Source: Sandaracinobacteroides saxicola | Lineage (GTDB): Bacteria > Pseudomonadota > Alphaproteobacteria > Sphingomonadales > Sphingomonadaceae | Reading direction: 5' to 3' | NCBI RefSeq assembly: GCF_014117445.1 | Contig: NZ_CP059851.1 | Location: 3,150,501-3,214,500 of the forward strand | DNA: 64,000 nt | In this document: piece after piece, positions 25,750-34,654 of the stretch | Layout of the letters: every line of letters starts with the position of its first letter | Position numbering within the stretch: the first letter of the stretch is position 1 | Position numbers and translations under genes: made by a program | The notes under the pieces: generated by a model | What the model saw: only the letters and a program-made list of their open reading frames with translations | Told to the model about the DNA's origin: nothing | Database searches by the model: none

Positions 25750-27140
25750 ATATGGATCGGTTTGCCGCGCACCGCCATCGCCGCTTCTTTCATCGCTTCG
25801 TTGTGCGTCGGATGGGCGTGGCAGGTATAGGCGATGTCCTCGCTGCTGGCGCCGAATTCCATCGCCTGCGCCGCCTGCGCGATCATCGTGCCCGCCATGC
25901 GCCCGATGATGTGGACGCCGAGCACGCGGTCGGTCTTTGCATCGGCGATGATCTTCACCAGGCCGAGCGTGTCGCGGTTGGCCTTTGAGCGGCTGTTGGC
26001 GGCGAAGGGGAATTTGCCGATCTTCAGCGCGTGGCCGGCGGCCTCCGCCTCCTCCTGCGTCAGGCCGACGCTGGCGACCTCCGGCTGGGTATAGACGACC
26101 GCCGGGATGACGGCGTGGTTCACATGGCCATGGAGCCCGGCGATGTTCTCGGCGCAGGCGACGCCTTCATCCTCTGCCTTGTGCGCCAGCATCGGGCCTT
26201 CGATGACATCGCCGATGGCCCAGATGCCCGGCACGGCGGTGGAGAAATCGGGATTGGTGGGGATGCGGCCCTTGCCGTCGAGTGCCAGCCCGGCCTTGTC
26301 CAGCGCCAGGCCATCGGTGTTGGGGCGGCGGCCGATCGAGAGCAGCACGATGTCGGCGTCGAGCGTCTCGGCGGCGCCGCCAGCGGCGGGTTCCAGGGTC
26401 AGGGTGGCGCCGGCGCCCTTGCGTTCGATCTTCGCAACCTTGGTGCCTGTCTTCAGCACCATGCCCTGCTTCACCAGGATCTTCGCGAATTCAGCGGTGA
26501 TTTCGCGGTCCATGTTGGGCGTGATGGTGGGCATATATTCCACGACGGTCACCTTGGCGCCCAGCCGGCGCCAGACGCTGCCCATTTCCAGCCCGATATA
26601 GCCGCCGCCGACGACCACCAGATGGCCGGGCACCCTGGGCAGCTCGAGCGCCTCGGTGCTGGTCACGATCACCTCGCCATCAGGCACGACGCCAGGGATC
26701 AGCGCCACCTCGCTGCCGGTGGCGATGATGAAGTTCCTCGCGGTCAGCCGGCGTTCGCCGACCATGATGGTCCGGGCATCCACGAAGGCGGCGGCGCCCT
26801 TCACCCATTCCACCTTGTTCTTCTTGAACAGGAACTCGACGCCGCCGGTCAGCTCCTTCACCGCCTTGGCCTTTTCCGCCTGCATGGCGGGGAGGTCGAG
26901 TTCGACGCCCGACAGTTTCACGCCGAACTTGGCCATGGCGCCATGCGCCGCCTCCTCATACAGCTCGCTGGCGTGCAGCAGCGCCTTGGACGGAATGCAG
27001 CCGACGTTGAGGCAGGTGCCGCCCAGCGTGGCGCGCTTTTCCACGCAGGCGGTTTTCAGGCCGAGCTGCGCCGCGCGGATGGCGGCGACATAGCCGCCGG
27101 GGCCGGCGCCGATGATGATCACGTCAAAGTCGGGAGTCAT
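25746..27140 (-). CDS. lpdA: Dihydrolipoyl dehydrogenase (E3)
   Basis: A 464-residue FAD-dependent E3 component that reoxidises dihydrolipoamide of the 2-oxoglutarate (and possibly pyruvate) dehydrogenase complex with NAD. It has the FAD motif IIIGAGPGGYVAAI (9-20), the redox-active disulfide GGTCLNVGCIPSK (Cys43, Cys48), an NAD-binding GGGYIGLEMGSVW segment and the C-terminal dimer His-Glu region HAHPTHNEAMKEA. The start ATG 27140 is preceded by AAGGA, which lies inside the end of vapC; the vapC stop overlaps this ATG. The stop TAG lies at the edge of a palindromic repeat. Confidence 0.96.
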   Translation of the reverse strand: MTPDFDVIIIGAGPGGYVAAIRAAQLGLKTACVEKRATLGGTCLNVGCIPSKALLHASELYEEAAHGAMAKFGVKLSGVELDLPAMQAEKAKAVKELTGGVEFLFKKNKVEWVKGAAAFVDARTIMVGERRLTARNFIIATGSEVALIPGVVPDGEVIVTSTEALELPRVPGHLVVVGGGYIGLEMGSVWRRLGAKVTVVEYMPTITPNMDREITAEFAKILVKQGMVLKTGTKVAKIERKGAGATLTLEPAAGGAAETLDADIVLLSIGRRPNTDGLALDKAGLALDGKGRIPTNPDFSTAVPGIWAIGDVIEGPMLAHKAEDEGVACAENIAGLHGHVNHAVIPAVVYTQPEVASVGLTQEEAEAAGHALKIGKFPFAANSRSKANRDTLGLVKIIADAKTDRVLGVHIIGRMAGTMIAQAAQAMEFGASSEDIAYTCHAHPTHNEAMKEAAMAVRGKPIHI

Positions 27141-27541
27141 GGATTGTCCTTGGAAATCGCGGGAACGAGATCGGTCTGGGAAAAGTCGTTGCCCTTGAAC
27201 AGCAGCGGACGATTCGCCAGCTGGGCGGTGGCATAGACGATACAATCACCAAAGTTCAGTTTGGCGGGGTGGTTGCCCTTACCGAATTGCTTGGCAGCCT
27301 GTCGCGCCAGTCGGGCATGTTCTGCGGTGAACGACAGAGTCCCCAAACCAAGCATTGCGATGGTATCATCAAGACGCGGGCCCAAAGGCTTTTTCAGATC
27401 GCCGTCCAGCTTCAGCGCCGCTTCCAGGTAGGTCACCGCCGCCATCGCAGGCGTCGATTCGGCAAGAATCAGCCGAGCGAAGGATTCCGCTTCGGGTTCA
27501 CCATAGATGATGGCCAGAAGGGCAGATGTGTCAACGATCAA
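27137..27541 (-). CDS. vapC: VapC family PIN-domain ribonuclease toxin
   Basis: A 134-residue PIN-domain protein, an RNase toxin that cleaves tRNA or rRNA. The acidic active-site residues are visible: Asp4 (MIVDTSALLA), Glu40 (TYLEAAL), Asp99 (LNFGDCIVYATA) and Asp119 (FKGNDFSQTD). The start is a TTG at 27541 overlapping the vapB stop (TTGA). The stop overlaps the ATG of lpdA (ATGA), and the lpdA ribosome binding site lies within the last vapC codons. The pair is thus wedged between odhB and lpdA. Confidence 0.93.
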   Translation of the reverse strand: MIVDTSALLAIIYGEPEAESFARLILAESTPAMAAVTYLEAALKLDGDLKKPLGPRLDDTIAMLGLGTLSFTAEHARLARQAAKQFGKGNHPAKLNFGDCIVYATAQLANRPLLFKGNDFSQTDLVPAISKDNP

Positions 27542-27810
27542 TGCGGCAGGCCTTGATCGTCATACATCCAGGCATCGAATTGCTCTGCGGTCATGGCGTC
27601 GGGCCGCAAGTCCGCCTGTATGGAACTGGCCATGGCCCGAAGTGCAGCCAGTTTCGCTTCAACTTCCGCCTGGCGCGCGCCTTCGAGGCGTGCCAGCCGT
27701 TCGCGCAAGCTGACGACAACAGCGTCCGTCATGCTCTCACCCGTTTTCCTGCTCAACCGCTCCGCGAGCGCCCATGCGTCGTCATGCTTGATGTTCAGCT
27801 GTCGTCCCAC
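27538..27810 (-). CDS. vapB: VapB family antitoxin
   Basis: A 90-residue antitoxin of the Rv0623-like VapB type. The N-terminus GRQLNIKHDDAWALAERLS is typical of this group's DNA-binding part, and the acidic C-terminus (DAMTAEQFDAWMYDDQG) would wrap around VapC. The start is GTG 27810, supported by CTGGAG upstream and by the family's usual MGRQLNIK beginning; the frame is open further upstream without homology. It starts 50 bases after the odhB stop and overlaps vapC by four bases. Confidence 0.9.
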   Translation of the reverse strand: MGRQLNIKHDDAWALAERLSRKTGESMTDAVVVSLRERLARLEGARQAEVEAKLAALRAMASSIQADLRPDAMTAEQFDAWMYDDQGLPH

Positions 27811-27860
27811 GACCGAGTCTCCAGGTAGAACTCCATCTGTTAATCTACCACATCGGCCGG

Positions 27861-29126
27861 TCAAAGGTCAATCAGCAGCCGCGCCGGGTCCTCGATGGCG
27901 TTCTTCACCGCGACCAGGAAGGTTACCGCCTCCTTGCCGTCGATCAGGCGATGGTCGTAGCTGAGCGCCAGATACATCATCGGGCGCACGACGATGGCGC
28001 CGTCGCGCACCACCGGGCGGTCCTCCACCCGGTGCATGCCGAGCACGCCCGACTGCGGCGGATTGAGGATGGGGGTGGACATCAGGCTGCCGAACACGCC
28101 GCCGTTGCTGATGGTGAAGGTACCGCCCTGCAGCTCCTCAATCTTCAGCTGACCGTCGCGCGCGCGGCGGCCGAAGTCGGCGATCGCCTTCTCGGTGTCG
28201 GCGAAGCTGCGCTGGTCGGCATTTTTCAGGATCGGCACCACCAGCCCGCCGGGCGAGCTGACCGCGATGCCGATGTCGGCATAGCGGCGATAGACGATCT
28301 CCTCGCCTTCGATCGCAGCGTTGACGCTGGGCACATCCTTCAGCGCCTGGACACAGGCCTTCACGAAGAAGGACATCAGCCCCAACCGCACGCCATGCTT
28401 CTTCTCGAACGCGTCCTTGTAGCGGTTGCGCGCCTCGATCACCGCGCTCATGTCCACATCGTTGAAGGTGGTGAGCATGGCGGCGGTGTTCTGCGCCTCC
28501 TTCAGCCGCCGCGCGATGGTCTGGCGCAGGCGGGTCATGCGCACACGTTCTTCGGTGCGGGGCGGCTGGCCCCCTCCGCTCGCTTGTGGCGAGTCGCTCC
28601 CCTGTGCCGGGGGAGGGGCGATGATTGTCTTGGCCGTGCCCGCCTCGATGGCGGCAAGCACATCCTCCTTGGTGATGCGGCCGTCCTTGCCGCCGGCGGC
28701 GATGCTGGCGGGGTCGAGGTGATATTGCTCGACCAGGCGGCGCACGGCCGGCGACAGCATGTCATCAGCGGCGGCTGGCTCTGCCTTCGGCGCTTCCGGC
28801 TTCGGCGCTTCCGGCGGCGGGGCCGCGGCGGGGGCGGGCGGCGTTGCCTCGGCTTTCGGGGGCGCAGGCGCGGGTTTCACCGCCGCGCCTCCCTCGCCGA
28901 TGCGCGCGATCACGGCGCCGACGGCCACGGTTTCGCCCACCTTCACCAGCTGCTCCACCAGCACGCCGGCCATCGGTGCCGGCACTTCCACCGCGACCTT
29001 GTCGGTCTCCAGGCTGACGATGGGCTCGTCCGCGGCCACCGCGTCGCCCACATTCTTCAGCCATTGGCCGACTGTCGCCTCGGTCACGCTTTCGCCCAGC
29101 GCGGGGATCGTCACATCGCTTGCCAT
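27861..29126 (-). CDS. odhB: 2-oxoglutarate dehydrogenase E2, dihydrolipoyl succinyltransferase
   Basis: A 421-residue core subunit of the 2-oxoglutarate dehydrogenase complex. Domains in order: lipoyl domain with Lys43 in ETDKVAVEV (1-78), Ala/Pro linker, E3-binding domain (about 125-160, [16 protein letters not shown]), second linker, and the catalytic acyltransferase domain with the HxxxD-type end [13 protein letters not shown]. The second linker contains a Gly/Ser/Pro/Gln stretch encoded by a palindromic repeat (28570-28618), an unusual in-frame insertion. The start could be ATG 29129 or 29126; AAGGA spacing favours 29126. It follows sucA closely. Confidence 0.96.
   Translation of the reverse strand: MASDVTIPALGESVTEATVGQWLKNVGDAVAADEPIVSLETDKVAVEVPAPMAGVLVEQLVKVGETVAVGAVIARIGEGGAAVKPAPAPPKAEATPPAPAAAPPPEAPKPEAPKAEPAAADDMLSPAVRRLVEQYHLDPASIAAGGKDGRITKEDVLAAIEAGTAKTIIAPPPAQGSDSPQASGGGQPPRTEERVRMTRLRQTIARRLKEAQNTAAMLTTFNDVDMSAVIEARNRYKDAFEKKHGVRLGLMSFFVKACVQALKDVPSVNAAIEGEEIVYRRYADIGIAVSSPGGLVVPILKNADQRSFADTEKAIADFGRRARDGQLKIEELQGGTFTISNGGVFGSLMSTPILNPPQSGVLGMHRVEDRPVVRDGAIVVRPMMYLALSYDHRLIDGKEAVTFLVAVKNAIEDPARLLIDL
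28570..28618. repeat. Two-hairpin palindromic repeat inside odhB (copy 2)
   Basis: A 49-bp unit with CCCCTCCG, a hairpin CTCGC / GCGAG around TTGTG and a hairpin CTCCCC / GGGGAG. It has the same order and orientation as the intergenic unit at 5272-5326. Here it lies in frame within the linker-coding part of odhB and encodes roughly [17 protein letters not shown]. Confidence 0.6.
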
Positions 29127-29136
29127 CATCTTGTCC

Positions 29137-31980
29137 TTACGCTGCGCGCTTGCCCAGTTTTGCGCCGGCCTTCAGCCCGGCGCGCACGGCGGCGGTCACC
29201 GCCTTGCGATCCTGCCCCAAGGCTTCCGCCACCAGCTTGTTCTGTTCGGCGATATGCCGCTTGGCCAGGCCGGTGGCGGTCGAGGCCGCCGCCGCCCGCC
29301 CGGCATAGACCGGCCGCCGGCCCAGCGCCTCCTCAATGAGTTCGTTCACGAAGAACCAGGCGCCGGCGTTCTTCGGCTCCTCCTGCGCCCACACCACCGT
29401 TTCCAGCGCGGGAAACTGCGCGGCATAGTCGCGGATCACGTCCGCCGGGAAGGGATAGAGCTGCTCGACCCGCAGGATATAGACATCGTCCCGCCCCTCG
29501 GCATCGCGCGCGTCGGCCAGTTCGAAATAGAGCTTGCCGCTGCACAGCACCAGCCGCTTCACCTTGTCCTTCGGCCCGGCGCCCTCGTCGTCCAGGCAGC
29601 GGTGGAAGCTGCTGCCGGTCGACAGCTCCTCCAGCCGGCTGACCGCCTTCTTGTGCCGCAGCAGCGATTTCGGCGTCATGATGATCAGCGGCTTGCGGAA
29701 CGGCCGCAGCATCTGGCGGCGCAGGATGTGGAAATAGTTGGACGGTGTGGTGCAGTTGGCGACCTGGAGATTGTCCTCCGCGCAAAGCTGCAGATAGCGT
29801 TCCAGCCGCGCACTGCTGTGTTCCGGCCCCTGGCCTTCATAGCCGTGCGGCAGCAGCATGACCAGGCCGTTCGCCCGCAGCCACTTGGCTTCGCCGGCGG
29901 CAATGAACTGGTCGATCATCACCTGTGCGCCGTTGGCGAAATCGCCGAACTGCGCCTCCCACATCACCAGCGTGCGCGGGTCGGTCAGGGAGTAGCCATA
30001 TTCGAAGCCCAGCACGCCGAATTCCGACAGCGGGCTGTCGAGGATTTCCGCCGCGCGGGAGATGGCGGAGAAAGGGAAATATTTCTCGCCGGTCACCTGG
30101 TCGTTCCAGCGCGCGTGGCGCTGGCTGAAGGTGCCGCGGCAACTGTCCTGCCCGGACAGGCGCACGCCCCAGCCCTCGTGCAGCAGGCTGCCGAAGGCCA
30201 GCGCCTCGGCGGTCGCCCAGTCGAGACCCTGGCCGGTGCGCAGCATCTCGGCGCGGCCGTCCAGGATGCGCGCCAGCGTCTTGTGGATGGTGAAGCCCTC
30301 AGGTGGCGTGGTGATGACCTTGCCGACCGCCTGCAGCACGTCCGGCGAGACGCCGGTGTCGGCGCCGCGGCGGGCGGTGACGGGGTCCGCCGGCTTGTGC
30401 AGGCCGCTCCAGCGCCCCTCGAACCATTCCGCCTTGTTCGCCTTGAAGCCGGCGGCCGCGGTGAAATCATCCTCCAGCCGGGCGATGAAGGCATCGTTCA
30501 TCGCGGCCGCGTCGCCCTCGCTCAGCACGCCTTCGCCCACCAGCCGGCGGGTGTAGAGCGTGGCGACCGAGGGCATCTCCCGGATGCGGGCATACATCTG
30601 CGGCTGGGTGAAGCTCGGCTCGTCGCTCTCGTTGTGGCCGAAGCGGCGATAGCACCACATGTCGATCACCACGTCGCGGCCGAAACGCTGGCGGAACTCG
30701 GTCGCCACCTTGGTGACGAAGGTCACCGCTTCGGGATCGTCGCCGTTCACGTGGAAGATCGGCGCCTGCACGATCTTGCCCATGTCCGACGGATAGGGGC
30801 TGCTGCGCGCGAATTGCGGGCTGGTGGTGAAGCCGACCTGGTTGTTGACGACGAAATGGATGGTGCCGCCGGTGTTGTAGCCGCGCAGGCCGGAAAAGCC
30901 GAAGCATTCCGCCACGATGCCCTGGCCGGCGAAGGCCGCGTCGCCATGCATCAGGATCGGCAGCACCTCGATGCGCTTGCTGTCGCGCCGGATGGTCTGC
31001 GTGGCGCGCACCTTGCCCAGCACCACGGGGTCGACCGCCTCCAGATGGCTGGGGTTGGGGGTCAGCGACAGGTGCACCTTGTTGCCGTCGAACTCGCGGT
31101 CGGTCGAGGTGCCCAGGTGATATTTGACATCGCCTGATCCGCCGACATCGTCCGGGTTGCTGCTGCCACCGCCGAATTCGTGGAAGATCGCCTGGAACGG
31201 TTTCTGCATGACGTTGGCCAGCACGTTCAGCCGGCCGCGGTGCGGCATGCCGATGACGATTTCCTTCACGCCGAGCGCGCCGCCGACCTTGATGATCGAT
31301 TCGAGCGCCGGGATCGCAGCCTCGCCGCCTTCCAGCCCGAAGCGCTTGGTGCCGACATATTTCTTGGCGAGGAAGCGTTCGAAGCCTTCCGCCTCGTAGA
31401 GCTTGTTCAGGATCGCCTTCTTGCCTTCGGGGGTGAAGGCGATTTCCTTGCCGCGCCCTTCCAGCTTGTCCTGCAGGAAGCGGCGCTCCTCCACATCGTT
31501 GATGTGCATATATTCCAGGCCGACGTTGCCGCAGTAATTCGCGCGCAGCGTCGCCACCAGTTCGCGCACGGTCGCCGTCTGGTAACCGAGCACGCCGCCG
31601 ACCCAGACCGGCGTGTCGAGGTCGGTGAGGCCGTGGAATTCGGGTGTCAGGTCGGCGGGGAGGTCGCGCGTTTCCAGGCCGAGCGGATCGAGATTGGCGG
31701 CAAGGTGGCCGCGCACGCGATAGGTGCGGATCAGCATCATCACCCGGATCGACAGGTCGCTGGCGGCGCGGATGGCGTCTGCGTCGGGGGCGGCGGCCGG
31801 TGCGGCGACCGGCGCGCCCTTGCCGGGCTTCGGCGCGGGCGGTGGCGGGATCATGTCGCCGGCGTCCAGCGCGCGGGTCAGCTCATCGGCCGGCGGCAGC
31901 GGCCAATCGGCCCGCCCCCAGCTGGGCCGGGGCAGCGGCTCGCCCCACAGGCCGGTATCGGTCATGTCCACATCACTCAC
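29137..31980 (-). CDS. sucA: 2-oxoglutarate dehydrogenase E1
   Basis: The thiamine-diphosphate-dependent E1 component, 947 residues, which decarboxylates 2-oxoglutarate and succinylates the E2 lipoyl group. It has the N-terminal E2-binding tail ([13 protein letters not shown]), the [12 protein letters not shown] loop, a ThDP/Mg segment around [14 protein letters not shown], the transketolase-like pyrimidine domain (RHARWNDQV) and the C-terminal [14 protein letters not shown] region. The annotated start is GTG 31980; an in-frame ATG at 31965 would also give a good N-terminus. It is followed within 10 bases by odhB. Confidence 0.97.
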   Translation of the reverse strand: MSDVDMTDTGLWGEPLPRPSWGRADWPLPPADELTRALDAGDMIPPPPAPKPGKGAPVAAPAAAPDADAIRAASDLSIRVMMLIRTYRVRGHLAANLDPLGLETRDLPADLTPEFHGLTDLDTPVWVGGVLGYQTATVRELVATLRANYCGNVGLEYMHINDVEERRFLQDKLEGRGKEIAFTPEGKKAILNKLYEAEGFERFLAKKYVGTKRFGLEGGEAAIPALESIIKVGGALGVKEIVIGMPHRGRLNVLANVMQKPFQAIFHEFGGGSSNPDDVGGSGDVKYHLGTSTDREFDGNKVHLSLTPNPSHLEAVDPVVLGKVRATQTIRRDSKRIEVLPILMHGDAAFAGQGIVAECFGFSGLRGYNTGGTIHFVVNNQVGFTTSPQFARSSPYPSDMGKIVQAPIFHVNGDDPEAVTFVTKVATEFRQRFGRDVVIDMWCYRRFGHNESDEPSFTQPQMYARIREMPSVATLYTRRLVGEGVLSEGDAAAMNDAFIARLEDDFTAAAGFKANKAEWFEGRWSGLHKPADPVTARRGADTGVSPDVLQAVGKVITTPPEGFTIHKTLARILDGRAEMLRTGQGLDWATAEALAFGSLLHEGWGVRLSGQDSCRGTFSQRHARWNDQVTGEKYFPFSAISRAAEILDSPLSEFGVLGFEYGYSLTDPRTLVMWEAQFGDFANGAQVMIDQFIAAGEAKWLRANGLVMLLPHGYEGQGPEHSSARLERYLQLCAEDNLQVANCTTPSNYFHILRRQMLRPFRKPLIIMTPKSLLRHKKAVSRLEELSTGSSFHRCLDDEGAGPKDKVKRLVLCSGKLYFELADARDAEGRDDVYILRVEQLYPFPADVIRDYAAQFPALETVVWAQEEPKNAGAWFFVNELIEEALGRRPVYAGRAAAASTATGLAKRHIAEQNKLVAEALGQDRKAVTAAVRAGLKAGAKLGKRAA

Positions 31981-32350
31981 GTCTGTTGGATACGCCCCTT
32001 ACCTAGCGGCGCCGAGGCGGTTTTCCAACCGCTGGCGCGGAGAGGGGTGCGATTTATTCGCACAAGCCCCACGCTCCACGTCTGGCCGATACTGAGCGAA
32101 TCGAGGAACGCAGGCGCGTAAAGTCGTGCGCAGTGATGGAAGGGCAGCCCCTAGCTGGCCAGCGATATGTCAGGGGAAAACATGCGGCAAATTCGAGCTT
32201 TGTCCCCGAAATAATCGAAAGGCGCCAACCATCGACGTGTGGCCTAAATACTCAGAACATAAGAAAAACATGAGCACTCGCCATTTTGGTGGTACCTTCA
32301 ACGGAAGGTGATGGTGTCGACCATTTACGCGCTAACCATCTGACATATAA
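31981..32350. other. Gene-free spacer between divergent sucA and DUF5343 gene
   Basis: This stretch must carry the sucA promoter on the minus strand. Its composition shifts from GC-rich near sucA to clearly AT-richer after about 32,150, which marks the left border of the acquired segment. Short open frames on both strands show no family resemblance. No RNA gene or further repeat is recognised. Confidence 0.5.
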
Positions 32351-32411
32351 AAGGGAAATTACCCTTGCCTTAAGCTTGATTGTGTGGAATATCTCACACT
32401 GAGGAGTCCAC
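32351..32411 (+). promoter_or_regulatory. Putative promoter and operator of the DUF5343-HEPN pair
   Basis: A sigma-70-like pair TTGCCT (32365-32370) and GAATAT (32387-32392) with 16-base spacing is visible. The -10 is enclosed by an inverted repeat GTGTG / CACAC (32382-32399), and a second repeat AAGGG / CCCTT sits at 32351-32366. A strong Shine-Dalgarno TGAGGAG precedes the ATG. The arrangement would suit autoregulation; this is inference only. Confidence 0.4.
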
Positions 32412-33116
32412 ATGGCTGATAAAAACCGATATCCGCAGATCCCGAGCACTGTTTGGTGGGGCGTCAGATCCATATTGAACAGGACGCCAAATGCCACAAT
32501 CGATGAGCGCCTCTTAGGCGTTCAGCTCGGCGTGCAGGAGGTGGCTGCAAAAGCATATATCAACGAGCTTCGGCATGTGGGCATCGTCACGGAAGAGGGA
32601 AAAGCCACTCCACTCGCTCAACGCTGGCGATTGGATGACTCATATGGTGATGCAGTCAGCGAACTAATCCAGGCAACTTATCCAGAGGGGTTGGTGCATA
32701 TTGCTCCGCCTGGTGAAGCAGAGCGGCAGAAGGTCGTGTCATGGTTTCAACGAGCGGGTTTGGGGCAAGGTGCCGCCGGGAACAAGGCCGCGACATACCT
32801 TCTGTTGTCGACTCCAACGCCTAACGAGGCGCCGAGGCCAGCAGCGAAAGCCGGGCAGTCGGATAGCCCCGCGCGTGCTCGCCCCCCACGTCGCCAAACC
32901 AGCGGCGGACGAACGAGTGATGCTGAGGAAACTCGGACCACGTCCGAGGTGGGAGTCAGGCGGGAAATGAAAACCCCGCCGCCGGGTCGAAGCGGGGATA
33001 CCTTTCCTCTCAACATAAACGTCCAAATCCACATTAGTGCCGATGCGGGCAGCGAGCAGATAGAGTCTATTTTTCAAGCGATGAGGCGCTATCTCTATGA
33101 CGTTCCGGCTACTTGA
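32412..33116 (+). CDS. DUF5343-like protein, partner of HEPN protein
   Basis: A 234-residue protein. The N-terminal part (about 1-115) resembles DUF5343, with a winged-helix-like pattern (GVQLGVQEVAAKAYINELRH, VGIVTEEGKATPLAQRWR). Then comes a Pro/Arg/Thr-rich linker (about 128-195), and a short C-terminal module (LNINVQIHISADAGSEQIES, IFQAMRRYLY) that I have seen on similar proteins. No membrane segment is present. It overlaps the next gene by 20 bases. Base composition is lower in GC than the flanking TCA genes, suggesting transfer. Likely role, by inference: DNA- or protein-binding partner or regulator of the HEPN protein in a defence or toxin-antitoxin-like module. Confidence 0.7.
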   Translation: MADKNRYPQIPSTVWWGVRSILNRTPNATIDERLLGVQLGVQEVAAKAYINELRHVGIVTEEGKATPLAQRWRLDDSYGDAVSELIQATYPEGLVHIAPPGEAERQKVVSWFQRAGLGQGAAGNKAATYLLLSTPTPNEAPRPAAKAGQSDSPARARPPRRQTSGGRTSDAEETRTTSEVGVRREMKTPPPGRSGDTFPLNINVQIHISADAGSEQIESIFQAMRRYLYDVPAT

Positions 33117-33669
33117 AGGTATTCGGCGCTTTCAAGAGCACCTACTCGAAGTTGGACTAGCCAGATCCGTTCTAGCGCTTCCAGCACCGCGGATGCTTGC
33201 CCTGCCGTCACCTACAGCGGAAGGCTCTGAGCCAGCAAGCGTGTTCGCACGGCTCGTGACTGAGCCTGAAATTCGAAGTGTGTCATCTGATCTATTTGTT
33301 TCAGGTCACTATAATTTATCGGTAGCAGAAGCATATAAAGCCGTCGACAAGTTTGTGGCTGGCCGAGTACCGGATGTAGTGCAGAACGGCACGACTCTTA
33401 TGGATCAGATATTCTCTCCCACTGCGCCTTATCTTCGTTGGTCTGAAATGCAGACCACATCTGAACAAGATGAACAGAAGGGGTATCATCGACTATATTC
33501 AGGAGCGATGTTGGGGATACGCAATCCTACAACGCATGAATTTGGATGGGTCGACGAACCAGAGCTCGCACTTGAATTGATCATTTTCGCACAACACCTT
33601 TTGCGGAAAGCGAAGGCTGCGCATCTGGGCGCTGTAAAAGCCAAGTCAGGGAAGAGGGTGCCCACTTAG
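33097..33669 (+). CDS. HEPN-type protein (TIGR02391/Ymh family)
   Basis: A 190-residue protein of the TIGR02391 group. Conserved landmarks are LFVSGHYNLSVAEAYKAVDK, LMDQIFSP, the QKGYHRLYSGAMLGIRNPTTH stretch and a final helix rich in Leu. Residues 142-147, R-N-P-T-T-H, match the RxxxxH active-site pattern of HEPN ribonucleases, with the polar residue after Arg as usual. HEPN proteins are RNases in toxin-antitoxin, CRISPR and abortive-infection systems, so this is probably the effector of the pair. It begins inside the upstream gene (20-base overlap) and is AT-rich relative to the flanks. Confidence 0.75.
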   Translation: MTFRLLEGIRRFQEHLLEVGLARSVLALPAPRMLALPSPTAEGSEPASVFARLVTEPEIRSVSSDLFVSGHYNLSVAEAYKAVDKFVAGRVPDVVQNGTTLMDQIFSPTAPYLRWSEMQTTSEQDEQKGYHRLYSGAMLGIRNPTTHEFGWVDEPELALELIIFAQHLLRKAKAAHLGAVKAKSGKRVPT

Positions 33670-33727
33670 TAACCAACGGGGGGCCAAGAGTTAGTATGGC
33701 AATTTACTTGACAAAAGCCACATCGAA

Positions 33728-34009
33728 TCACCGGTCACTAGCATCCGTGATTATGGCATATACCACTTTTCGAAGGGGCGCTGCATCACGATTGCTGATC
33801 CGTCCCGGCCAGCGGATCACCAGACGCGCCTCCAGCGTCGCGATGACCCGTTTGACAGCCGATGGTTTCAGCCATTCTATCCACTGCCAGTTGGCAAGCC
33901 AGACCTCGCGAAACGCGACGCTCTCGTGCAACTGCCTCGTTATCGCCATTACCAGCGCGTCCGGACTCAGTGCGTCATCCGGGTCCAGCCAGAGCGCATA
34001 TGTGCAAAA
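33728..34009 (-). pseudogene. Possible gene remnant next to the repeat-bounded nuclease cassette
   Basis: A frame open from 34009 to a stop at 33728, with coding-like content (for example YALWLDPDDALSPDALVMAI, then VRFWLANW-type Trp-rich sequence and KRVIATLEARLVIRWPGR). There is an internal ATG at 33949 but no convincing start, and the frame is closed by a stop only eight bases before the first 104-bp palindromic element. It looks like the C-terminal remains of a gene whose front has been lost. I do not recognise the family. The rest of the 33,670-34,019 gap shows nothing further. Confidence 0.35.
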
Positions 34010-34019
34010 CTATTCAGTC

Positions 34020-34123
34020 GTCACCCCGGGCTTGACCCGGGGCCCAGACTTTTTCTCTTGGTGGCGGTCTTTGGCGGGGAATTTGAAAAAGATAGCTGGG
34101 CCCCGGGTCAAGCCCGGGGTGAC
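34020..34123. repeat. REPIN-like 104-bp inverted element, left copy
   Basis: Two perfect 28-bp inverted arms, GTCACCCCGGGCTTGACCCG... at 34020-34047 and its complement at 34096-34123, surround a 48-bp spacer. Each arm is itself a hairpin (CCCCGGG-CTTGA-CCCGGGG). An equally long sister copy lies at 34495-34598. The two bracket a GIY-YIG nuclease gene. Confidence 0.85.
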
Positions 34124-34149
34124 GGGATTTTGTTGGAAACAAGTGCTTG

Positions 34150-34464
34150 TTAGGGCGGAAGTAGCATGTTTGCTGGGAACCAATCGTCCCACAGATCGTG
34201 CCAGTCGGGGTTGTGCGCTTCGATCAGGGCGAATTTCCACTCGCGCCGCCATTTCTTCAGCTGTTTTTCGCGGGCGATGGCCGGCAGGATTTCTTCGAAT
34301 CGTTCGGCGTAGACCAGCCGTGTCAGGCCATAGCGTGCCACGTGGCGGGAGCCTTCACCCTCGCGATGCTGTTGCACGCGATTGACCAGGTTGGCGGTGA
34401 CGCCAGTGTAAAGCGAGCCGCGATAACGGTTGGCCATCAAATAGACCCAGCCGCCTTTTTCCAT
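34150..34464 (-). CDS. GIY-YIG nuclease family protein
   Basis: A 104-residue single-domain nuclease. The GIY-YIG signature appears as WVYLM (5-9) and SLYTGVT (17-23), followed by the catalytic Arg29 in NLVNRVQQH and Glu66 in AREKQLKKW, then a conserved ending IEAHNPDWHDLWDDW. Such one-domain proteins are abundant in alphaproteobacteria and have no settled role. The gene sits between two 104-bp palindromic elements, 26 bases from the left one and 30 from the right one, so it may be the enzyme that mobilises or processes these repeats. The start is the ATG at 34464. Confidence 0.92.
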   Translation of the reverse strand: MEKGGWVYLMANRYRGSLYTGVTANLVNRVQQHREGEGSRHVARYGLTRLVYAERFEEILPAIAREKQLKKWRREWKFALIEAHNPDWHDLWDDWFPANMLLPP

Positions 34465-34494
34465 GAGACGCTGTTAGCGACACACCATGCATAC

Positions 34495-34598
34495 GTCACC
34501 CCGGGCTTGACCCGGGGCCTAGCTTTTCTCTCTCGGTGGCGGATTTCGGCGGAACGTTTGGAAGAAGCAGCTGGGCCCCGGGTCAAGCCCGGGGTGAC
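34495..34598. repeat. REPIN-like 104-bp inverted element, right copy
   Basis: The same architecture and identical length as 34020-34123: arms at 34495-34522 and 34571-34598 (one mismatch between them, CCTAG versus CCCAG) and a 48-bp spacer that matches the other copy at about two thirds of positions. It lies upstream of the GIY-YIG start. Confidence 0.85.
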
Positions 34599-34654
34599 GG
34601 GGGATTGATGGGGTCAAGCTCAGGTGATGTCCGGGGCACCGGGCAAAGGGTTTG

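Noticed and set aside
32252-32497. 81-codon minus-strand ORF over the start of the DUF5343 gene
   Set aside because: It overlaps the strong ribosome binding site and start of the DUF5343 gene and shows no family resemblance.
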